Positions 11,101-23,200 of a DNA stretch of 64,000 nucleotides are shown here, piece after piece. A program made the translations under genes and the position numbers. Source of the stretch: Eutreptiella sp. 'Long Island Sound 2002' (lineage: Eukaryota; Euglenozoa; Euglenophyceae; Eutreptiales; Eutreptiaceae); assembly GCA_964036045.1 (NCBI GenBank), contig OZ038399.1:23797544-23861543 (forward strand), given 5' to 3'. Within the stretch, counting starts at the first letter, position 1. Every line of letters begins with the position of its first letter. The notes under the pieces are model-generated. The model saw only the letters and a program-made list of their open reading frames with translations, was not told where the DNA came from and made no database searches.

Positions 11101-14100
11101 CAGACATCATGTACACGCTACGGCGGTACGCTAAGTTTGTAGGATTGCGGATCAACTTGGATAAATCGGCCTTCTTGTTGCGTGGCTTTTGGACGGACAG
11201 GCAGAAAACCAAACTCGAAAACACAGGCATTCCGGTGCAAAGCAAGGTGAAGTACCTGGGGAATCTTTTTGGGGACGTCACCCCTGATGAAGCGTTTGCG
11301 CCCCATTTATCCCGTGCATTGGCGCGTGCGCAGTTCGCAGCGACCCTACCCCTGACGATGCCAGAACGAGTACACCTGCTCCAGGAGTGGATACTCCCAT
11401 TGATGATCTACCCGGCGAGGGCCTACTTCCCCACGGAGGATGTATGCACCAAGCTGGCGAATGTGTACCGGGTGGCCCTAAGGCTCAGCAGCTGGGGCCT
11501 CACCCTACCCATACTGCAGCTACCCCCGAAGCTGGGGGGAGCACTCCTCCCGAAACCCAGCCTCTTCTTGCTGTGGCAACACGCCACACACTTCGTGATG
11601 TCCCGGCACGACACTAGTAAGCTCTCCCCCATTTCTGCACAGCATTTCAATGGTTGGGCCAAACGCTTCGGGGTACAGGCGGAGCTGGGTGACCTCCCAT
11701 GGCTACAGCTGGGTCCCATCCCCTGGAACACCTACCCCTTTTTGGGCACCTCAGCAAAAGCCTTCTCCCTGCTACGGAAACTGGCCCCCATCCTCCCCCC
11801 CAACACAGACCAGGCACCACGGCTGAGCTGCTGGCATTCGGTACTTTTCAGGGACACAAATAACAACACATATTTTTCACCAAAACTCATCAGGGCAGGG
11901 ATCACACGCATCGGACAGTGCACACCGGACCTGCAGGAGAGACTCCCGCCCACATGGGCCCCGAGGTACAAGGCCCAGCTGGGACAGGCCTGGCCCCGAC
12001 CACAGATGACACCACCACAAGAAACATCGGCCATTTTCTGGGGGGGTTGGAATACAAAGGCCATGCTCAGGTACCTGATGCGTCAGGAACCCCCGGACCC
12101 CCGTCAAACACCGGAAACCTGGTAGGCCTGGACCAAGCTATCGATACCGCCCAAACACCACTCTTTCATACAGACCGCACTGTGGAAAAAACTCCCAGTG
12201 GGGACCAGACTCGCCAACTGGCTCCCTCAGCACACACACTGCCTGGTGGATGGCAAACCAGAAGACATGCGACATGCGCTTCTGGAGTGCCGGTTCCTCC
12301 CCCCTGCGTATCACATTGCGGAACAATGCATGGGGCCAGCGATATTCGAGGATACCACGGAAACAGACCCAGAGGTCCTCCTGTGGGACATGCCAGTTCT
12401 ATCTCTCCAGAGCCCGCTAGGGCTGATCATGTGGACCGCGGTTATGGCATCCTGGAACCTGCGCAACGCGGTCAAATTCCGAGACACCCCCCCAACATGG
12501 GACATATTCCTCACACAGTGGCTGTGCATTCTTGCGCGATGGTACGAGCACCCAGCTCCAACCCTCCCCACGCCCGAAGTGCGGGACATGCACCGAGCAA
12601 TCGCGTCCCTCAAGGAAACAGGAAACCTGCAGCACCCCAGGCTCAGCCAGCCCCACCCATCCCCCCCCAGGCTCCGCAACCCGCGGCCCAGGAAACGCAA
12701 AAAAGACATGTATGGTCTAGCGATGGCGGAGGCGCATCAGAAAGTCATTGATGAGTATGTAGCGGAGGGATGGGAAGCCATCTACCCCGACGGCTCGTCG
12801 GAGGTCCATCCGGAGGCGGGAATGGTGGGAGGGTTTGGGGTATATTTCGGGGATCACCGGGACACGGCACAGTGCATCCCCATCACTCAGAAACAAACAA
12901 ATAACAGGGGAGAGCTCCTCGCGGCCATACATGCCATTCGCCATAGGACACAGCACAAGCGCACACTGATCTGCTCTGATTCAAAACTAGTGGTCATGGG
13001 GGCCACAGGCAAAGCCAGCAAATGGCAGCGCCATGACTGGCAAGGTTCGCGGGGGCCGGTGGGCCACGTGGACCTGTGGGAGCAACTCCTTGGGGAAATT
13101 GAGCAGGCAGGGGCAGCGGTACGCTGGCTGCATGTCCCCTCACACGTGGGCATTGTAGGGAACACACACGCGGACACACTGGCTGACATGGGCCGCCGCA
13201 AATCCCCCCTCCTCCGAGGGTATGTCACCTCGGCCCGGCGCCCACAGCAGGAAGGGCAGACACAGGATCAGGAAGACGAGTCCGACCTGGATGAGCAACC
13301 CATGTTTCCTCCGGAGGAGCGGGCGGCCAGCCCGCCTCCTCGTGGCACACCCCCCCCCCCGACCCCCCGCAGACAGGGAGTTACTCCACTGCTGGAAGTC
13401 GAGGACTGCACCCCAGCCTCCAAGAGACCACGCCACTCACCAGGCTGTACTGACCCGGCCTCTGGATGGAGGTCGCGGGCGGTCTCCCGCTCACCACGGC
13501 AAACACCAATGCGTGACGTCAGGCAGGAACTCTTCCCCTCGTCAGCCCCCCCCTCCCCCCCAGGCAGCTGTGATGAGGCCTGGCTGGCACCCAGATCACC
13601 AGCAACGGCCTCCACGATCACGTGCAGCACGGAGGGCTCACGGTGTGGAACACCGGACCCCAGCCGCCCTTTGTTTGGCACGCCATAATGCACGCATGCC
13701 CACACCCCCATAGGTTCAGACTCCAAGAGCGTCACAAACCCCAAACAGGGCAAGAGACCGGCACGGCCCAGTAGTGAGAGCGGTAGTCTTCAGTCGTCCA
13801 GTGCGGGGGTTCGAACCCGGGAGCTGGTGCTCTTGGGTTCCCTGCACGTAGAGCTCTCTAGTCGGCGTCGTGGGAACCACCCCCCCCTACAGCAACCCGC
13901 GCCACCACCGGTACCGGTGGATCGGGTGGAGGTCTCGTCCGTTTTGCCCCAACCCCCAAAAAGTGACACGCAGGAACCACACACACCTGCAGCAGTGCGC
14001 GCCGCCACCTGTACTCGAACAGGTCGACAGGAGGTCCCGTCCGGTATTCGAAGGGATCGGTGGGAGACCACCGATCCCGGGACTCGAACCACCTCCTTCA

Positions 14101-17100
14101 CGGCAAACGCCGGGTGCGCTGCCACTTGAGCGGCCGCCTTCTGAGAAGTGCTGGAACTTGGCACAGGGAACAACCGCACACGCAAACACACACACCACAC
14201 ATGCAGGCGCCTCGGCGCCGCCCAGCCTTCCCACCCTCTGTATGGCTGTATGTTGACCTCCAAAAAGCCAGTACCCACTGGGGTTTTTAAATCCTAAGGA
14301 CCTAAATAGCCCAGGGCCGGTGGCAGTGGCCCACAAGGGTGACCTCTGACCGCCCCACCCCCCACGACCAGGTGACCCGGAAACACAGGTGTGTGGCCGA
14401 GAGGGGCCAGCGCAAGCGAGCATGCCAGTGCGACGGTGGGAGCCAAAGTGGGACACAACAAACGCTACGCCCCAAACTCAGTCCGAAGGCGACAATGCCC
14501 TGAACCCTGTAGAAGCAGCCCGACTCTTACCCCATCCAGGGACGAGGGACGGGACGAACTGCAAAGCACTGTCTGCGTGACACGGACAATCATGGAACTG
14601 AGATGGCGATGAAGGTCGTGAGGCAGGCGCGGCTGGAGCTAAGTGGCGGGTCCACACCTGACCAATTGAGGCCCCGCCCCCCGAGTATCACGAACCAATC
14701 CCCTGGTGCCCCGATCCCGAGCGGCACCAGGTGGATCAAATACTTGAAGGAAGTGGAGAGAAATGCGTGGCAAACAATGGCGACAGGAGAAGGGCAAGTG
14801 ATGGATGGCGAAGGGCCCAGGGAACGCGTATGCACCTTCCGTACCACTGCCGGCTCCCGGAGGTGGTGCACAGTCACCGCATCAGCTCTGTGAAGGTTCC
14901 CTCTGGCGGACCGGCCCTCGTGCAGCAGTCGACTGGCAATGCCCTGCGTGGACCTGTGCGGAGGGTCTGGGCGTCGCTGCTGATGTGCTGCGCGTGTGTC
15001 CGCCGCATGTGGTCAGATGGTCAAAGGGTTGTGTGCCCTGTTGTCTCCTACGGCCATGTGCCGCCGGGAGGTTGCAACAGAGGCACGCAGGCAGGCCTGT
15101 GCTTGATTTTTTGTTTTGGTGGTCCCCCCCCCCCCTCGGAGAGTGTGCGTCTGGATGCCCCTGGTCAACGGCACGGGCAACAGCCCCGTCTCCGGGACGG
15201 CCGACCCCCGGAGTAGTCAAACAGGACAAGTCATCCAGGGGCTCCGTTGACACAACCAAAACACGCTCGGGCCCACGGAGGGTCAGAATGAGCAGTGGCG
15301 AGAGGCCAATAGGCGCCGCCACAGGCACACAACCGAATACCGAGGCCTTGTGCCAACCCCCCCCCCCCCCGAGACCAAAGTGACCATCGTGGGAAAAATC
15401 AAAATTCGCAATGGGGAAAATCTGATTGGGCCATTCCCGGTACGCAAACTTTTCGGTCCCAGCCCTCCCCCCCCCCCAACATCCCCTTTAAGCACAGCCC
15501 TGCGTGCAGATCCTTGTACCATTGCCTGCAAAAGCGCCGTGCAAGCGGAGTTTCCACTTACCGAGCGTGCGGAACGAAACGTCTCCGCAGCTCCCCTGCT
15601 CCCCAGCCGCACTGTAGACGATTTCGATTCGTCGACTCGAGGTTGTGCCATGGCCCACGGTCTGGGGCGCGTTTCACTGAGGGCACCGCTGACATCCTGG
15701 CCGGAGGGTCTTGGATATGATCCTGCGCCATGCAACACACCCCGTTTGCACGCACCGCCCGGGGCATCCGCGCATGGGCCGAGCCGAGCAGGGGCCCGTG
15801 CCTGTGCTGAACCCTCTTGACTGCAGGCGCGCCCTGCGGGCCCTGGCGGAGCGGGACGTCATCCCCATCGGAAACGAGAACGATACCGTGGCCACGGACG
15901 AGATCAAAATCGGGGACAACGACACTTTGGGCGCTGCCGTGGCGAAGGTCCGGACCCCGGGCTCGGGCTGGTGCTGTGGAGGGCACGGGGGCGTGTGCGG
16001 AGAGGCCCGTGCGCTTCGATCCGCGTCGCGGTGCACAAGCGCGGGAACTTGGGGAGGGATTTAGGGATACCTCTCAAGGACCAGCGCACACTGTTCGTGG
16101 GCACGCCGGGGGCGCAGGGCGGGGCTTGGGTTGGGTACGATGCCCCGCCCTCCTCTCCAGACCTGTGGTTAGAAGGGTGCGCACAGACCAGGGTTACGCG
16201 TGCGCAAGCGTGCGCAGTGTTGGGTGGTAAGTGTGCGTAAGTGTGCGCCATCTCCCCGTCCAAGCGTGCGCAAGCGTGCACATTTTTTTTTTTTGACCGG
16301 AAAGCCCCTTAAGTGCCTTTTCGGCACATAGTGCTCTTAAACAAAAATTCCACCAGCACCAATTTTTTTTCTGCAGAGAACCTGTGCATGACTATACAAG
16401 AGGCCCACCTCTGTGTCCCCGAGCCCAAGCGTACACAAGCGTGCGGAGTGTTGAGGTGTAAGCGTGCGTAAGCGTGCATAGCCATGGAAAGTAAGCGTGC
16501 GTACACGCACGCTTCTAACCACGAGTCTGCTCCTCTCTGAGACGTCCCGATGTTGTTCGGAAAGGGAGGCTGCCGCCTTCCAATTCCAGTGTCCGGGTTT
16601 GAATCGGCGTCGCGGGTGCCGCAGCCCCGTGAGTGATGCTTCACCACAGAACCTCTGCTCCATGTCCCTGCCGCTGCTCATCTACCAACCGCCTGAATCG
16701 AACAGTCGACTGCGACGCAACCCCTCGCACCCTTGCCTCCGCCTCAACCCGTGCTCTGTGCCCCCGCACGGTGCACTGCATCACACGCTCGTTCCCGCGT
16801 CCGCAGATCAGGGGGGCGGATCTGTTGGTGATTCTGACCCAAGTGGACGGGCTGTACAACGGCAACCCGGAAGAAGACTCCTCCGCCGAGCTCATTCACA
16901 CTGTGCTCCCCGAAGAAATCGCCCATGCGGTCGCGTGCTCTCTGCAGCCCTTTCACTGCCGCTGCCCTCTGCCGAACACTCAGCTTGCGCTTGCTCCCGA
17001 GCCCCGGCCCACCCCGTGAACTGCCTTCGCCTGGGGGGCGCGAGTTCGATGTTGATCCACAAGCCGGGGAGAAGTAACGCCCCGGGCAGCACCCTCCACG

Positions 17101-20100
17101 GCTGAGGATGGGGCCTGCTGGCGGGGGAAGGCGAGGCCGCCATGGGGTCGGAACGTCGTTGACCCCCCCCCCCCTGTCCGAGCCCCCCCCCCCCCGGCAC
17201 CCGCCGGCAGTGCATTGGGTGTGGCAGGGGCGACTGGAGCCAATGCGTGGCGGCGTACCTGACCCACTCGCCTGCAAAGCGCATGCGGCATCGCGAAGTA
17301 GAGGGCAACGCCGATGAAACGATGCGGATGTCTTCGCCAGCGCATTCCTTTCGGTTGTTTATGCCCGCCCCCCCACCCCGCCCCACCACACACCCTCCCG
17401 GGGGAACCGGTTCCCCCGGAAGCGGTGTTGCGGAACAAGGTCCGTCTTCCGGTGCCGTCCACACCGTTTATCTGCCGGTCTGCCATGTTTGCCTTGACTT
17501 GAAGTTGTGCTTGCAGTTGTACCGCGCGTAAACCGGCCTCTCCTCCCTGCCTTTGCGGATCCAAACTCAGTCCGCAGTGCAACGTGACCCGGCTCTAAAG
17601 CCCTGAACCAAAATGCCCACGTCTCTTACCCGAGCCCCGGGCGGACAGGGAGCAGCACAATGGGCCTGTGGAGCATTTATGGGCCAGTCGCACACGAAAG
17701 GGACTGAGAAGGCGAGGAAGGCCGTGTGGAGGCAGGCGCGGCGGGAGCACAGTGGCGGGTCCACCCCCGACCTTACTGAGGCCCCTTTGCGAGTGGGGCG
17801 GCTTGGAAGTTCCCCTGCCCACTCCGGACGCCGGCTGCAACACCCGGGCTGGGGGGGGCATCCGGCCTCCGCAATAACGCGCCGAGGCGGGGGGGGGGGC
17901 TGTGGGGCGCGGGGCCTGACTCGAGCGCGACCTGCCCCACCCGCTCTCATTGCCGCAGGAGAGTGTGGCAGGAGACGCTAGTTCCGATGGCCTGGGCACT
18001 GGTGGCTTTGCGACCAAACTGCAGGCAGGTGTGCCTCTCCACCAGCGAGTTGTTGAGTGAGGGTGAGGTCGAGCACAGCTGCATGCGTGGTGCTGTTGCC
18101 GCTGCAACGCCCTGATCAGGGATTCCATATGGCCGGCGGGGGACCATGTACCGGGGAGGGGGATACTGGGAACAATTTGGAATGGCAAAATTTGATGCCG
18201 TGGTATTCGAAGGTCCGCAGCCATTTTTCTGGGTGTCAGTTTTTAGCGCTCTTGGTGCGCACATTTCCATTGTGCCCGACAGCCTCCAGGAAATACGGGC
18301 AACCATCCCGAGGCCTCCAAGAAATGACCGCAAGCAACCAAAGGCCCGTAGCAAATAGCGACCACCATTCACGGGCTATGCTTCTCCTTGTGCCACAATC
18401 TGTGATTTTGTACCAAAGTTTGCCGTGGTATTTAAGTGTTGGTGCCAAATCTTCTCCGCACTTCCACATTTCGCACGTTCCTAATCCCCCCCCCCCCCCT
18501 TCCCCGGTATGACGAGGGGTGACCAGTGCCATGTCGTTGGTGTGACCAACACCTTGTAGTGGCAACTCACCCCTCTTTTTCTCTACCCACACCTCAGCCC
18601 TCCTCGATTCTTCGGCACTATTGTGCCTAAGTCGGAATGAGCGTAAGGCTCCAGCCAAAATTGTTCTTGTCTTTCAGGTTTCTACACGGGGAAGGTTCTG
18701 TGGTTCTTAAGCTCCCCCGCCCACCACCACCAGCACCACCTATAACCCCCCCCCCCCCCCGCTCGGGGCTGTAGGATTTTGGCAAAAAATTTCTTTCAGG
18801 CGCTTCGTGCCCATTATGGCTCTTTACAACATGAGGCTCAACGAGGAGGGGTATCGATGGGGTGGGTGTGTTTGAACTTGGCTGGAGAACGTCACGGGAC
18901 TCAGGCTTGGCGGTTGGTGTTTCCTGGCGTGGGAACTGTTGGTGGTCAATCTCCGGGCGTTAGGTGTCCCGGAATGCCGTGTGACAAAGCGCTTCTTTTG
19001 GTTTTTAAGTTGGGGAAGGACCTGCGATTTCCTTGCCACTGTCAGTGCAATTGTGCTGTTTTTTTTTCCGGCTTTGGTGACAAGTGGTAACACGTTCACG
19101 ATGCCTTGGGCCCACGGGAATCCGGTGTTGGCCCCGCTTTGTGCAGTTAAACTGGCCTATTCCGCTGGCATTCCGGTCGTCATCGCCAACGGCTACACAC
19201 GGAATATCTTGAATCGTGTGCTCAGTGGAGAGCAGGTCTGGTCCGCTTGTTGGATCGTGCGCCATTGCACATGGCTGCTAATGCGGCTGTGCCTCTGCAT
19301 GCGTGCGCCTGTGCGTGCGCAAGTGGAGCGTGCATGCGCATGTGTACGTGTCCGCGCATGTGGCATGTGTATGTGTGTGTGCGTGCGCCGCGCGCGCACT
19401 GGAGCTACTGAATCGTCCTGTTCTTCTCGTTGCAGAAAGGCGCCTAGTGCCGCGTCTGAACATGCTCTTGTTCTGACACTGCACCTGAAGAGAAGCAGTG
19501 CACTCAGGCCTTGTTTGCTGCTGTCTGTTTGTCGCGTTTATCGTTCGCGTCTGCGTGTGTGTGTGTGTACACCAGGACGCATGAAATGTACCCTCTTCGC
19601 CAGACCGACAGACGTCCAGGACTGCTCTGCAGTTCCTGAGGAGTTTCTCAACCGCTTTTCTTTGCTCTGTTCTTGTCTCGCGGTTCTCAACGTGTGTGTG
19701 TGTGTGTGCGGTACTGTATGGTATACGACAAGCGCGCGCGCGCGCGCGTGTGTGTGGAGTCCCGGCTACGGGACTTCCTGCCTTCCTGCCTTCCTGCCTC
19801 AAAAAAGCTGTCCACGGTATTGAAGAGCGCGCGTGACCTGGTAGCTAAAGTGACAGGCTGGTCTAACCAGAAGCGAACGCTGTTGGTCTATCGTCCGGGT
19901 TCCTGGTGAGGGATAACAATGGGCAGGGACAGGGACGAACCCACCCTGAGGTAAATTTGCAGAGCCTTACGCTCTGTCTGCTATGCAGGCGTGACCGCGG
20001 GCTTGCCCAAGGCTGCCGCTGAGCTGCTGGCCCTGTTTCTCCTCACACAGAAAGGCGCCTAGTGCAGGCGGGACATGCTACTGTTTTTGTTCTGCTTTGC

Positions 20101-20202
20101 ACCTAACGAGATCTAGTACATCCAGACCAGTCTTTTCTGTGCTCTGTTTGTCGCCGAAGTGTGTGTGTGTGTGTGTGTGGGTGTGGGTGTGGGTGTGGGT
20201 GT

Positions 20203-20281
<79 letters not shown>

Positions 20282-23200
20282 GGGTTGTGTTGCTTGGTCT
20301 CCTCACGCCGTGTCTGTGTGGTGTGTTGGCACATGTGCAATGTATTTGCATGTGCATGTGTGCGTGTTTGTGTCTGTACCGGTGCACAACCATGCGGTTG
20401 AATGCTTCCTGCGTCGCCCGGTCTACACCATCAAGCTGCGGAAGTCACGGCAAGAGGCACATCGGATGTGCACACGGCAGGGCGTGAAGTCGTGAGGGGT
20501 CCTGCACCATGCACCACGCCACTCCAGTTGGGAGACAAAACTGTGCATCGCTGAAAAAGAAGATAGAACTCATGGGCTGGGGGACAAGGGGGCCCAGTGC
20601 ATTTCTGCAAATCAATTCGCGGATCTACTTCTTCGCGCGCCTTGCGACGGTGGAGCCCTTGCTTGGAGGAGGGGCTCCGACGGGGAAAACGCGGACCCCC
20701 CTCCCCCGGGCGCTCTTTGAACCCCCTCAAAAAATCAGCGTTGGGTTTGAGTTTTTTTCTGCTTTGTTTTGCCTTTCCACTTTTTATGATCGGTGGTTTC
20801 ACCACCGTTTTGACTCCTCCCAGCATCAGGGACCCCGAGGCGGCAGGGGTTATGTCGCCATTGTCTGCCTCCCCAGTTTCGGGACCCCAAGATTGTGAGA
20901 GGTTTGGTGTGCGCCCGGCGTGAGTCCTAAAGAGGGGATTCACGCTGATCCATGCGGCGACTCGTTCCCCCCGGGTGCAAGGGGCGCAAGGGTGCAGCAC
21001 GCGTACAGCCCTTCAGGGGGGGGCTTAGCCTCGACGCCGGGTGTGTGTCAGGTGCGGGGGGATGCTGTGCAGGCGTGTGCGGGGGCTGTGCGCGGATTTC
21101 GAGCAGGACACATCGCCCTGCACTGGTGTGTGGTTTGGCCTGCTGGCCTCCGTGTCGCCTTCGTACTCAGATTGGGACGCTCTTCGTACCCCCTGAGGGG
21201 ACAGGCGGCACTCAGTGGCTCAACAACCATTGGCCAGGTAGACTCCTCCGCTGCATCCTGCTGCACAAGTGCATGACATCTGTCCACAGGGGCTGGGGGG
21301 GTGTAGATGCCAAACGCACACCCCATCCCAGCCAAGCACCTAATCCCCTATCTTCATTCAAGGGTTAGGGTTAGGGTCACCGAGCTGGTGGAACCAGTCT
21401 TGGTTGGTTTTATATACCCTGTTTAGTGTCTAGGGTGGACCTACCAGGTTTAGCAAGCAAGCAGCAGCAAGCACCAGCAGCAAACACGCGTGAAATGGGC
21501 AAAAACCACAGCTCTGTTGCGTTGCTTCCAATTCGGCCGAACTTTCAGTGGATGATACTTATGGGTGTGAGGTACAATCACACAAAGTATGAGCAAGAAA
21601 ATCAATGCAGGCGGCCAGGAACGGATCTATAACACATCATGTTGTGGTACAGCCCAGCTAGCTTCAACAGCAGGAGAATTGGTAACAATCAGGCAAATAA
21701 AATCCAGCAACAACCATAATACAACAATGACTGTGTGCCCCCTGCCACTGCAGTGACATCGCACCGTCAGGCAGTAAGATAGTGTCCTCAGTGTCGAAGC
21801 TCAGAAATCGTGTTGTCTATGAAGCATCATGTTGTGGTGCAGCCCATGCTCGAGAGTGGCGTGATCACCAACAATTACACAAAAGCACACAAAACAAACA
21901 CAGCATAATGTCGCACAGTGGCGGACCTAGGTTTCAAAACCTATCAAAAATGGCCGAAAAAAATCTCTTTTTGTGGCATTTTGGGTGCCTAATGTCCATG
22001 GAGGGGTACATGAGCATTGGAACCCACCAAGATGAAGCCAAACACCTTTGATCACTGTTTAGTGTGTTTTGCACCCGATTTGTGGCCTCAACGACCTCTT
22101 TGTAGGCTCGAACTACTGCAAAATGAGCCTTGAAAAGCACCCCATTTGCATACTTTTTCAAGTTCCACCTTCCTGTGCTGTGTTTGATAGCCATGTAATG
22201 TGTTGGGCACCCTTGTGGTGATAAATGATGATGAAGGGGATCACTTGCAACTTAATTCCATGCTATCAACACCCTTCAATGCCGTTTTGGCACCACCACC
22301 GTGCACGGTGCACGTGCTCTAGTAGGGTTACGGGTCTCATGGGGTCCAAAAGTGGTCAAAAATAATTTTTTCCAAAATTATTCCTTGACCACTTGGGGTG
22401 CTCAAACAAGTGTTTTAAGGCTATTTTGAGCCGTAGTTGACCCATGTTAGCCAATGCAAGGTTCCCAAAACCCTTGAAATGGGCAATTTTAGGAGTTGCG
22501 GTGCGTAACTGGGGGGGGGGGGGGGCTTTGTTGTGTTTGAATGCCATGGATTGCGTTGGGCACCCTTGTGACGAAGAATAGTCATGAAGGGGATCATTTT
22601 CAACCTAATTCTTGGCGGTCAAGACCCTTCAATCCCCCATCGGAGTGGTGCAGCACATGCAGTGCACGTGCTAGGGTAGGGTTACGGGGGTCACTACTGG
22701 GTCCAAAAGTGGTCAAAAATGATTTTTTCCAAAATTATTCCTTGGGGAGCACTTGGGGAGCTCAAACAAGTGTTTTAAGGCTATTTTGCGCCGTAGTTGA
22801 CCCATGCTAGCCAATGCAAGGTCCCCAAAAACTTTTGAAATGGACCATTTTAGGACCGACCAATGCGTACGGCGGCGGGGGGGGGTCCGAGGTGAATGTG
22901 CTGTCTTTGAATGCCATAGATTGCGTTGGGCACTCTTGTGGTGATGAATAATGGAGAAGGGGTCCAAGCTATTTCCGTGCCATCAAAAACCCTTCAATGC
23001 CCCATTGGAGTGGTGCAGCGCGCACAGTGCACGTGCTAGGGTAGGGTTACGGGGTTACCGGTGGGTCCAAAAGTGGTCAACAATGATTTTCCCCCAAGTT
23101 GCTCGTAGACCACTTGGGGCGCTCAAACGCTTTAAGGCTATTTTCAGCTAGCCTGGACCCACATGAGCCCATGCCTGCTCCAAAAAAAGCCTTGAGATAG

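Larger units (their letters stand above)
9196..15826 (+). other. Intron 2 of glutamate 5-kinase, 6.6 kb, carrying a LINE
   Basis: The largest intron of the gene, bounded by GTGGCG and ctgcag. It contains a same-strand non-LTR retrotransposon (about 9690-13690), tRNA-like fragments near 13.8 and 14.1 kb, one copy of a 14.5/17.6-kb direct repeat, and two dispersed repeats (15138-15350 and 15365-15480). Between 9196 and 9600 nothing else is recognised. Confidence 0.88.

Noticed and set aside
12123-12125. TAG reassigned to a sense codon in this organism
   Set aside because: TAG ends the 3745-4230 frame and SpoVS gene 1 at plausible protein ends, so a nonsense mutation or element-specific read-through is more likely.
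14060-14140. Functional tRNA gene
   Set aside because: A- and B-box-like sequences are present but the T-arm and anticodon stems do not pair.
21361-21376. Double TTAGGG as telomere or interstitial telomere
   Set aside because: Only about two units, inside an intron; expected by chance.
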